Shown piece after piece: positions 15,351 to 20,840 of a stretch of DNA of 20,840 bases. Location: contig CAJUNT010000010.1 in NCBI GenBank assembly GCA_910587735.1, forward strand, positions 75,782 to 96,621. The letters run 5' to 3'. The notes beneath the pieces are model-generated. The model was not told the DNA's origin, ran no database searches, and was given only the letters and a program-made list of their open reading frames with translations. The translations under genes were made by a program, and so were the position numbers. Origin of the DNA: an uncultured Clostridia bacterium (GTDB taxonomy: Bacteria; Bacillota; Clostridia; Lachnospirales; Anaerotignaceae). Each line of letters opens with the position of its first letter. Position 1 is the first letter of the stretch.

Positions 15351-16706
15351 ATGAATAAGAATCATTTGTATTTATTTTTTATATTGTTTTTTATAACAGT
15401 TTGTTTCTCTTTTTCATTGGGAATGTTTTTTACAGAACAGCCCAAACCAAGAGCAAATGAAATATTGACGCCAAAACCTGCTATGATACTTCCAGACGGA
15501 AGTGTGAACAAAGAGTATTTGAAAAATGTGACTGATTATACTGCTGACCATTTTGCTTTTAGAACAGATTTGATTACAATACATAATGCAATATTGTCAA
15601 AAGTGTTTCATACTTCTGCATCAGATGATGTGATACTGGGTAAACAAAATTGGCTTTTTTATAAACAAACAGAAAATGATTATATAGGTAAAAATATATT
15701 GTGTGATAATGATATAGAAAACATTGCACATACATTATATATGATACAGCAATATGTAGAAAATCAAAATGCAAAATTTTTATTTGTGATAGCACCAAAT
15801 AAAAATAGTTTGTATGGTGAGTATATGCCTGATAGTATGTATACCATTCGCAATGAAAGTAATGCGCAACATTTAATGAATGCATTACAAAAACAAAATG
15901 TAAATTATATTGATTTGTTTAGAGTGTTTCGTCAAAAAAATGAAGTGCTGTATTATCAATTAGATTCCCATTGGAATAATAAAGGGGCATCATTGGCTTA
16001 TCATAGTATTATGAATGCTTTAGGTATTTATCATACAAATTGGTATGATATGGATTATAGCATACAAAAAAATCATAAAGGCGATTTGTATGAAATGTTG
16101 TATCCAAAAGGGAAACAGTTGGAAAATGATATTGTGTTTGAAAAGCAATTTGATTTTCAGCCAGATAATGAAATACACGCTCCTGATGATATACAGATTG
16201 ATACATCAAATAATCAAAAACAACATTCTTTGCTTCTATTTCGAGATTCTTTCGGTAATAATTTGTATCCTTTTTTTGCCGATGGTTTTGGGCATAGTAG
16301 ATTTTCAAGAAAAATGCCTTATACAATCACAATGATGCATGAAGTATCTGCTGATGTGGTGGTATTGGAAATTGTAGAAAGAAATATTTCTAATTTGGCA
16401 CAATATGCACCTGTATTGCAGTCGCCTTTGGTGGAATTGCATACTACAAATGCTGTACCAATACATTGCGATGTTGATGTGGAAATTACAGAAAGCGATT
16501 TAGAAGGATATTGCTGTGTGCAAGGTAGTGTGGAAGAATATGGTAATGTTTATATACAATGGCAAAATGAATGCTATGAGGCTTTTCCAGTGGGAAAAGC
16601 ACAAAAACAGGCATTTACGGCATATGTTCCAGAAGGAACAGAATATGATTTTAAAGCGATATTTGTAGAAAAAAATGGTGTTTTATATCAATGTTTAATA
16701 GAGTAA
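15351..16706 (+). CDS. AlgJ/AlgX-like SGNH O-acetyltransferase (DHHW family)
   Basis: Protein of 451 residues with an N-terminal membrane anchor (about 7-28) and an extracytoplasmic SGNH-like domain. The early region FAFRTDLITIHN and GKQNWLFYK is typical of the AlgJ/AlgX/DHHW group. Predicted catalytic residues are D205 and H207 (LDSHWNNKGA) and nucleophile S300 (LFRDSFGNN). The Asp/His pair precedes the serine by 95 residues, the spacing I recall for AlgX, unlike the usual SGNH order. A C-terminal beta-rich part (about 370-451) follows. It probably accepts acetyl groups delivered by the MBOAT protein encoded 11 bases upstream and places them on a surface polysaccharide. The ribosome binding site is weak (TTAGGTG), suggesting translational coupling. 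Confidence 0.88.
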   Translation: MNKNHLYLFFILFFITVCFSFSLGMFFTEQPKPRANEILTPKPAMILPDGSVNKEYLKNVTDYTADHFAFRTDLITIHNAILSKVFHTSASDDVILGKQNWLFYKQTENDYIGKNILCDNDIENIAHTLYMIQQYVENQNAKFLFVIAPNKNSLYGEYMPDSMYTIRNESNAQHLMNALQKQNVNYIDLFRVFRQKNEVLYYQLDSHWNNKGASLAYHSIMNALGIYHTNWYDMDYSIQKNHKGDLYEMLYPKGKQLENDIVFEKQFDFQPDNEIHAPDDIQIDTSNNQKQHSLLLFRDSFGNNLYPFFADGFGHSRFSRKMPYTITMMHEVSADVVVLEIVERNISNLAQYAPVLQSPLVELHTTNAVPIHCDVDVEITESDLEGYCCVQGSVEEYGNVYIQWQNECYEAFPVGKAQKQAFTAYVPEGTEYDFKAIFVEKNGVLYQCLIE

Positions 16707-16758
16707 ATTTAACTATTTTTTATATCAATAAAAGCAATGAAAGAGAGGGAGTATAATT

Positions 16759-17337
16759 ATGAAAAAAATGATATTGCTTTTTGCTACTGTGGTATGTAGT
16801 GGTACGATATTGACAGCTTGTACCAGTGGAGATGTGACACAAAACCCCACAGAAATAGAACAACAAAATGATACAGAAAAGCAAGATGTCAAAAAGGCTG
16901 AACCCGCTGAAAAAGCAACACCCGCTGAAAAAGCACAACAGCCAGAATCACCTCAAGCCCCAGAAGAACCAGAAAAGGCTGAAAAGGCTGAAAAAGCTGA
17001 AAAAGTAGAAACAAAACAGGCAGAACCTGCACAAAAAGCAGTACAAACTGATGGCGCAACAAAAGCAACACCAGCACAAAAAACAGAACAGTCACAAGGG
17101 GCACAAGAGGCAGAACCTGCACAACAGGCAGAACCTGCAAAAGATGCAAAACAAATTGCAACGGGATATATTGGACAAAGTGCAAGTAGTTTGCAGAGTG
17201 CTTTGGGAACTCCTTCTTCTACAGATTATTCCCCTAGCTGTTTGGGCGATGGTGAAGATGGTGAATGGAAATATAATGGCTTTACAGTGTATACATATCG
17301 TGAAAATGGCTCGGAAACAGTGACAGATGTGCAATAA
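16759..17337 (+). CDS. Small lipoprotein with BamE/SmpA-like C-terminal segment
   Basis: Lipoprotein of 192 residues: signal peptide with lipobox LTAC (C21), then a long Ala/Glu/Lys/Gln/Pro-rich spacer (about 25-130) of short repeats (AEK, QAEPAQ), and a compact C-terminal domain of about 60 residues (YIGQSASSLQSALGTPSSTDYSPSC...WKYNGFTVYTYRENGSETVTDVQ). That last part resembles the SmpA/OmlA (BamE-like) fold, in which a helix before GxPxxxD is followed by beta strands; the likeness is inferred from pattern only. GAGGGAG lies 7 bases before the ATG. It is 52 bases after the SGNH gene, so probably the last gene of the surface operon, ending at the hairpin near 17500. Function unknown; a wall-spanning spacer holding a small domain is the simplest reading. 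Confidence 0.8.
   Translation: MKKMILLFATVVCSGTILTACTSGDVTQNPTEIEQQNDTEKQDVKKAEPAEKATPAEKAQQPESPQAPEEPEKAEKAEKAEKVETKQAEPAQKAVQTDGATKATPAQKTEQSQGAQEAEPAQQAEPAKDAKQIATGYIGQSASSLQSALGTPSSTDYSPSCLGDGEDGEWKYNGFTVYTYRENGSETVTDVQ
16971..17004 (+). repeat. 9-bp in-frame tandem repeat in the lipoprotein gene
   Basis: GCTGAAAAG/A units repeated three to four times encode the AEK run. An 18-base duplication (ACCCGCTGAAAAAGCAAC) lies just upstream, near 16902-16937. Confidence 0.75.
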
Positions 17338-17351
17338 AATAAATGTGTAAA

Positions 17352-17455
17352 ATCCCGTTTGTAAGTAGGAAAACGAAGTTTTCCCATAAAAGCTTTTGCC
17401 TCGCTTTTAGGGGAAAGCGGGTGAGAGTTTGAGAGCAACGCTCTCAAGGTTTTAA
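17352..17455 (+). repeat. Hairpin-rich element, forward arm after the lipoprotein gene
   Basis: Begins 14 bases after the stop. Terminus AATCCCGTTTGTAA, stem 1 (GGAAAACGAAGTTTTCC), stem 2 in the form CCTCGCTTTT/GGAAAGCGG, and stem 3 GAGAGC-AAC-GCTCTC followed by AAGGTTTTAAT. Its stem 3 differs from the GTGGAC/GTCCAC version yet pairs fully. Confidence 0.8.
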
Positions 17456-17499
17456 TAAATTTATAAAATAAAAAAATAAAGTTTTCTGATTAAAATTTT

Positions 17500-17540
17500 G
17501 GGGAAATTTTTCAAAAATGAATAATTTCCCCTTTTATTAT
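17500..17540 (+). terminator. Intrinsic terminator of the surface operon
   Basis: GGGGAAATT (17500-17508) pairs with AATTTCCCC (17523-17531), followed by TTTTATTATG. Oriented for plus-strand transcripts; the minus strand lacks a T-tract. Confidence 0.75.
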
Positions 17541-17560
17541 GTATCATTATATTTTGATCT

Positions 17561-17724
17561 GACACTCCCATACCTAAAGGCATGGGGTTCTTAATTACAT
17601 AAACTTCTAAATATACTCGAAAGCATATAAAACTAATCTATTTCATTAAGACTTTCACTATCAAAGATACCTTTGTATCCATTAGCGATAGTATGAGGCT
17701 CGTATCAAAACCTTTTATTTTTAT
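17561..17724 (-). ncRNA. Candidate omega-RNA-like transcript without TnpB
   Basis: Predicted RNA of about 164 bases from the promoter at 17731-17759 to the right-end hairpin, plus any 3' extension. It contains a nested stem (ACTATC with GATAGT enclosing GATAC-AAAG-GTATC; 17692-17657 on the minus strand) and ends in CCCCAUGCC-UUUA-GGUAUGGG (about 17587-17567). One pair of that hairpin is G.U in the minus-strand RNA but A-C on the other strand, so folding favours this direction. In TnpB systems the bases after such a hairpin serve as guide; here they would be those from 17560 downward. Confidence 0.55.
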
Positions 17725-17730
17725 GGTTTC

Positions 17731-17759
17731 ATTATACCATTTCTTGTTCATAAAAGCAA
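17731..17759 (-). promoter_or_regulatory. Promoter of the IS605-derived RNA
   Basis: On the minus strand -35 TTGCTT (17759-17754), exactly 17 bases, -10 TATAAT (17736-17731). Predicted start near 17724, with no ORF of useful length downstream. Confidence 0.6.
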
Positions 17760-17840
17760 CATTAACATATATCAATAAAAAAATGCTTTCATACCACCCC
17801 TAAATGAGTGAGCTTTTCGCATTTAGCTTGTAATACGATT

Positions 17841-17893
17841 GTTTTATTTGTGAACGTTTTCCACACATACAAACTTTAGCTTTTACGAACGCA
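17841..17893 (-). repeat. Degenerate element arm next to the IS605 remnant
   Basis: Reverse-oriented: TTTTATTTGTGAACG-TTTTCCACAC (worn stem 3), ACAAACTTT, no proper stem 2, then TTTTACGAACGCAAT as terminus. It abuts the left end of the IS605-type remnant. Confidence 0.6.
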
Positions 17894-17929
17894 ATGATGC
17901 TACAATTTTATTTTTACAGTTGTAATTAT

Positions 17930-18042
17930 TTTATTTACGAACGCTGTCCCGTACCCTGTCCGCTTTTTGAAAAAAGCGGAGCAAAAACTTTAACTTTTTG
18001 CGAACACAGTTTTACAAAAATTTACATTTTGCAAACACAATT
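17930..18042 (-). repeat. Hairpin-rich element arm after ppaC
   Basis: In the sense of ppaC, starting 15 bases after its stop. Terminus present twice (near 18042-18021 and 18010-17985, GTGTTYGCAAAA), the spacer AAAGTTTTTGC, stem 2 (CCGCTTTTTT with AAAAAGCGG) and a decayed stem 3. This copy keeps the stop-codon-proximal placement on the minus strand. Confidence 0.75.
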
Positions 18043-18057
18043 ACAACAATTATTTTT

Positions 18058-19722
18058 TTATTGTTGCAATGCTGCCATTAATTTTGGTATGAGTTGTTTT
18101 TTCCTAGATACCACGCCTTTTAAATAGCAATGATTTTGACCATTTTCTATTTCTGCACCGAATGCAGATTTAATCATTTCTGGAGCATGGTCACCAACGA
18201 ATATTGCAATAGAAGATTCTTCTATAATATCTGTTAAAAGGAAAAACAACATATTTAAACCTGTTTTTTCTAAACAAGAAATCATATATTTCTCTATTTT
18301 TGGTTGCAATGCCTCCAATTCTAATTTATCCATAGAAGAAACTTGACCTACACCGAAGCTAACTTCTTCTGTACTGAATTTTTTGAAATCTTGATAGAAT
18401 ATTTCTTCTTCTGTTTTATCCTGCAAAGCACTACCAGCTCTAAACATTTCTGCGGCATGAAGTGCAATATCCAATTTTGCAATACTTGCCAACGCCTCTG
18501 CGGCTTGTTTATCTGCTTCTGTACAAGTTGGAGAACGGAACATCAATGTATCAGAAATAATTGCAGAACAAAGTAAACCAGCAATATTTGGTTCAATTTC
18601 TACTTCATTTTCACAATACATTTGATAAACGATTGTAGCAGTACAACCAACAGGCTGATTGCGGAAATAAACAGGTGCTATGGTTTCTATAGAGCCAATT
18701 TTATGGTGGTCTATTACTTCCAATATTTCTGCATCATCAATACCATCTACTGCTTGTGATTTCTCATTATGGTCTACCATAATTACTTTCTTTTTATCCA
18801 TATCGATAAGTGAACGACGGGAAAGCATACCACAATAATTTCCTTCATTGTCTAATATTGGAAATTCTCTATGTCTGATTTTTGCTACGGCACTTTTAAT
18901 ATCATTAACAAAATCTTCTGTTTTAAATGTATACAGCTTATTTGTTCTCATGAAATAGCCTACAGGTGTACTTTGACAAATTAATCTTGCTACCATGTAG
19001 GTATCGTGGGGTGTACTAATGATACGACAATTATGCTGTGTCGCAAGCTTTTGTATTGTTTTGGAAATAGGTGCGCCCATGCAAACAATAATACAGCCAG
19101 CCTCCATTTCTATACCACAAAGTTGTGATTCATAACGATTTCCTGTAACAAGTACATCTCCTTCTTCTACATAATTTTCTAAAAGGTCAGGGTTTGCTGC
19201 ACCAATAAGCAATTTGCCTTGTTCTACAAAACCTTCTTCACTTCCTACTACCATAGTACCGTCTATTGTTTCTAATATATTTTTGTAAGGTGTTTTGGAA
19301 AGTGATAGTATATGTGTTTCGTATACGTCCATATTTGCTGTTGCAATGTCTTTTAATGCTATAATGCCTTCTAATATGCCATTTTCACCTATTACGGGCA
19401 TTGTAGCGTCTTTTGTATCACGCATAAGTGTCCATGCTCTTTTTAAAGAAGTATCTCTTGATAATCCTTGTGGTTTTTTGATAGATAAGTCTTTTACTTG
19501 TGTTGCAACATCTGTAATAAGCTGAGGACTTTCTATACCAAATGTTTCTAATACGAAATTCGTTTCATTACTAATTTGACCTGCACGCATAGGAATATAG
19601 TTGTTGTCACTAATTTTATTTTTTAAATGAGCGTAGGATATTGCGGAACAAATAGAGTCAGTATCTGGGTTTTTATGTCCTATTACATAAATTGGTTTTT
19701 TTTCTGGTACGTTCATAATCAT
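18058..19722 (-). CDS. ppaC: Manganese-dependent inorganic pyrophosphatase with CBS and DRTGG domains
   Basis: Family II (DHH) pyrophosphatase of 554 residues, hydrolysing pyrophosphate to phosphate in the cytoplasm. The N-terminal DHH part has GH16-KNPD20-TD22 and, after the insert, the DHH motif D338-H339-H340 with RSPTCTEAD following. The insert of about 240 residues (from about 70 to 310) holds two CBS halves (near SLKRAWTLMRDTKDATMPVIGENG and FVNDIKSAVAKIRHREFPILDNEG) around a DRTGG domain. This is the regulated architecture known from Clostridium perfringens, inhibited by AMP/ADP and activated by diadenosine polyphosphates (family knowledge). Two ATGs lie 6 bases apart; the first (19722) is 4 bases after AGAAGG, so residue 1 or 3 could be the true start. 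Promoter at 19833-19861. Confidence 0.95.
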   Translation of the reverse strand: MIMNVPEKKPIYVIGHKNPDTDSICSAISYAHLKNKISDNNYIPMRAGQISNETNFVLETFGIESPQLITDVATQVKDLSIKKPQGLSRDTSLKRAWTLMRDTKDATMPVIGENGILEGIIALKDIATANMDVYETHILSLSKTPYKNILETIDGTMVVGSEEGFVEQGKLLIGAANPDLLENYVEEGDVLVTGNRYESQLCGIEMEAGCIIVCMGAPISKTIQKLATQHNCRIISTPHDTYMVARLICQSTPVGYFMRTNKLYTFKTEDFVNDIKSAVAKIRHREFPILDNEGNYCGMLSRRSLIDMDKKKVIMVDHNEKSQAVDGIDDAEILEVIDHHKIGSIETIAPVYFRNQPVGCTATIVYQMYCENEVEIEPNIAGLLCSAIISDTLMFRSPTCTEADKQAAEALASIAKLDIALHAAEMFRAGSALQDKTEEEIFYQDFKKFSTEEVSFGVGQVSSMDKLELEALQPKIEKYMISCLEKTGLNMLFFLLTDIIEESSIAIFVGDHAPEMIKSAFGAEIENGQNHCYLKGVVSRKKQLIPKLMAALQQ

Positions 19723-19832
19723 ATTACCTTCTTTCTAAAATAAATTTTAAAGTGTACAAAGCGCAGATATATTATAATATTATATTGTTTAAAAATTATG
19801 AAATATTATAATCATGTCATATAGTTATATTA

Positions 19833-19861
19833 AGTATATAAAAATTGAAATTTTTCGTCAA
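19833..19861 (-). promoter_or_regulatory. Predicted promoter of ppaC
   Basis: On the minus strand -35 TTGACG (19861-19856), 17-base spacer, -10 TATACT (19838-19833), each 5 of 6 consensus. The predicted leader is about 100 bases and very AT-rich. Confidence 0.65.
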
Positions 19862-19878
19862 TGTTTATTCTCAATAAA

Positions 19879-19907
19879 AAGACAAAATATCATTTTTATG
19901 ATATACT
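19879..19907 (+). promoter_or_regulatory. Predicted promoter of the small membrane protein, with overlapping palindrome
   Basis: -35 AAGACA (19879-19884), 17-base spacer, -10 TATACT (19902-19907). A perfect inverted repeat ATATCAT-TTTT-ATGATAT (19887-19904) fills the spacer and reaches into the -10, a plausible repressor site. Leader about 48 bases. Confidence 0.5.
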
Positions 19908-19961
19908 GTAATCATATGTGATGTGTAAAAATAATATGAAGTACAATAAAGGAGTCGTAAT

Positions 19962-20264
19962 ATGGTGGGAATATTGACAATATTTGGTGTAATATGGATA
20001 TTTCAGGGTATAAGAGATTTTTTTATGACTGAAAAATTTGCAGAAAGTAAAAAAAATGTTTTGGAACAATATCGATGGGAATATACAAAGGGACTTGGTA
20101 AATTTGAGTTAGCAATAGGTGTTTTATTTATATTTTTTGATAAAGTAATGTCACGTTTGTTGATAGGAAAATATAATGTTATATTGTTTTTTGTGGTGAT
20201 GATATTGATATTGGTGTGTTTTTCAAAATGGAGTAAAAAATATATGATGAATTCCCGTTTATGA
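19962..20264 (+). CDS. Small membrane protein, unknown function
   Basis: A 100-residue protein I do not recognise. It has an N-terminal hydrophobic stretch (about 2-17, MVGILTIFGVIWIFQG), a charged middle (RDFFMTEKFAESKKNVLEQYRWEYTKGLGKFE), a second hydrophobic segment (about 50-59, IGVLFIFF) and a strong third (about 71-87, NVILFFVVMILILVCF), ending basic. Two or three membrane spans are likely. AAAGGAG lies 6 bases before the ATG and a promoter candidate lies upstream, both in favour of a real gene. It is divergent from ppaC and stands alone; a repeat arm starts 17 bases after the stop. No enzymatic motif is visible. Confidence 0.75.
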   Translation: MVGILTIFGVIWIFQGIRDFFMTEKFAESKKNVLEQYRWEYTKGLGKFELAIGVLFIFFDKVMSRLLIGKYNVILFFVVMILILVCFSKWSKKYMMNSRL

Positions 20265-20281
20265 TTATAAAATTATGAAAC

Positions 20282-20366
20282 AATTCCGAGCGCATAATAT
20301 AAAGTTTTTGCCCCGCTTTTTTCAAAAAGCGGGTGAGAGTTTGAGAGCAAAGCTCTCAAGGTCTTA
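20282..20366 (+). repeat. Hairpin-rich element, forward arm after the small membrane gene
   Basis: Terminus AATTCCGAGCGCA, spacer AAAGTTTTTGCC, stem 2 (CCGCTTTTTT with AAAAAGCGG), GTGAGAGTTT, stem 3 (GAGAGC-AAA-GCTCTC) and AAGGTCTTAA. Stem 1 is absent. Confidence 0.8.
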
Positions 20367-20382
20367 ACAAAACATCATTAAA

Positions 20383-20622
20383 AATCCGTTTACAACTAGG
20401 AAAACGAAGTTTTCCTTTAAAAGTTTCGGTCAAGCCTTTTCAAAGGCTTGTGGAAGTTTGAGGGCTAGTCCTCAAGGTTTTAATAAAATAATATTATTTT
20501 TAAAATTTTAGTGAAAATGTTTGAGAAATGAAAAAATATATTTTATTTGCGGGTTTCACCCGCACCCACAAACTTTCTTGAAAGAAAGTTTGACAAAGAA
20601 CTTTAACTTTTGCGAACGCAAT
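20383..20622. repeat. Composite hairpin-rich element, copy 3 (two inverted arms)
   Basis: The forward arm (20383-20482) has the terminus AATCCGTTTACAA, stem 1, stem 2 (AAGCCTTTT with AAAGGCTT) and stem 3 (GAGG-GCTAGT-CCTC). The spacer carries TTTTAGTGAAAATGTTTGAGA. The reverse arm (20541-20622) has stem 3 (GCGGGTTTCACCCGC), stem 2 (AAACTTTCTT with AAGAAAGTTT) and the terminus TTTTGCGAACGCAATT. No gene is visible in 20265-20840. Confidence 0.8.
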
Positions 20623-20840
20623 TATGTCGTTATTTAATAGAGCAACGCTCTCAATATCTTAACAAAATAATATTATTTTAAAATTTTAGTGAAAATGTTT
20701 GAGAGATGAAAAAATATATTTTATTTGCGGGTTTCACCTGCACCCACAAACTTTTCCCCTAAAAAGTTTGACAAAAAACTTTACTTTTTGCGAACGCAAT
20801 TATGTCGTTATTTAATAGAGCAACGCTCTCAATATCTTAA
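20613..20840 (+). repeat. 178-bp tandem duplication of the element's 3' half, cut by the window end
   Basis: The segment beginning CGAACGCAATTATGTCGTTA at 20613 recurs exactly 178 bases later at 20791 and runs off the window. The part 20662-20800 also matches 20484-20622. Stem 3 is GAGC-AAC-GCTC in both new units. In the second, the GCGGGT-TTC-ACCTGC stem has a G.T wobble, and stem 2 changes to AAACTTTT/AAAAAGTTT. Confidence 0.85.

Larger units (their letters stand above)
17561..17829 (-). mobile_element. IS200/IS605-type remnant (PATE/MITE-like), no transposase
   Basis: On the minus strand a left-end-like hairpin (CTAAATG at 17826-17820 with CATTTAG at 17806-17800) follows TTAC (17833-17830), a target tetranucleotide used by some IS200/IS605 elements. 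The right end is the hairpin CCCCATGCC-TTTA-GGTATGGG followed by AGTGTCA, the form typical of right ends and omega-RNA 3' ends of TnpB-bearing elements. Neither tnpA nor tnpB is present; only 269 bases remain. Boundaries are inferred from these motifs and have not been checked against an empty site. Confidence 0.6.

Noticed and set aside
15574..16326. Minus-strand ORFs opposite the SGNH gene
   Set aside because: Shadow frames of an AT-rich gene with clear catalytic motifs; no ribosome binding sites.
18044..18066. CAACAAT/ATTGTTG hairpin across the ppaC stop codon as a terminator
   Set aside because: The loop is an A-run in the RNA and no T-tract follows on the minus strand; stability would be low.
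17894..18127. ORF of 77 codons between the IS605 remnant and ppaC
   Set aside because: It lies in a repeat arm and overlaps the end of ppaC on the other strand; there is no ribosome binding site.

Overview
The window is AT-rich DNA from a low-GC anaerobic Firmicute, most likely a Clostridia member close to Lachnospiraceae. This rests on the gene order rsh-dtd-hemZ-hisS, the CBS-type manganese pyrophosphatase, strong AGGAGG-type ribosome binding sites, SLH-anchored surface proteins and heavy use of AGA/ATA codons. It is inferred from recalled family and synteny knowledge, not from a search.

Layout. 1-2.7 kb (minus strand): a CoA-type NUDIX hydrolase, a complete tyrosine recombinase just upstream of it, and a TtcA-like tRNA thiolase. 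2.9-4.1 kb (plus): a NagZ-type glycosidase lipoprotein, divergent from ttcA. 4.6-10.5 kb (plus): rsh (ppGpp), dtd, hemZ and hisS, the usual stringent-response/translation cluster, but with its gaps filled by hairpin-rich repeats. 10.5-11.7 kb: a solitary type I specificity subunit (hsdS) directly behind hisS. 11.7-17.3 kb: a surface module made of a secreted SLH/transglutaminase-like protein, an MBOAT O-acyltransferase, an AlgJ/AlgX-like SGNH protein and a small lipoprotein. 17.3-18.06 kb: non-coding DNA with repeats, a terminator and a 0.27-kb IS200/IS605-type remnant that appears to encode a promoter-driven omega-RNA-like transcript but no TnpB. 18.06-19.7 kb (minus): CBS-domain inorganic pyrophosphatase. 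19.96-20.26 kb: a 100-residue membrane protein. 20.27-20.84 kb: repeats, partly in 178-bp tandem copies.

Two signals stand out. First, a family of modular intergenic elements, with at least a dozen arms in this window, has a fixed architecture (terminus, optional stem 1, spacer, stem 2, spacer, stem 3). The bases of stems 2 and 3 differ from copy to copy while pairing is kept. Several arms begin 6-17 bases after a stop codon, in the sense of that gene. Second, the small minus-strand RNA candidate at 17.56-17.72 kb has a good promoter (17-base spacing), a nested stem, and a terminal hairpin whose G.U pair works only in the minus-strand RNA.

The surface genes make a coherent proposal: an S-layer-type protein encoded with enzymes able to O-acetylate an extracytoplasmic glycan, possibly the polymer to which SLH domains bind.
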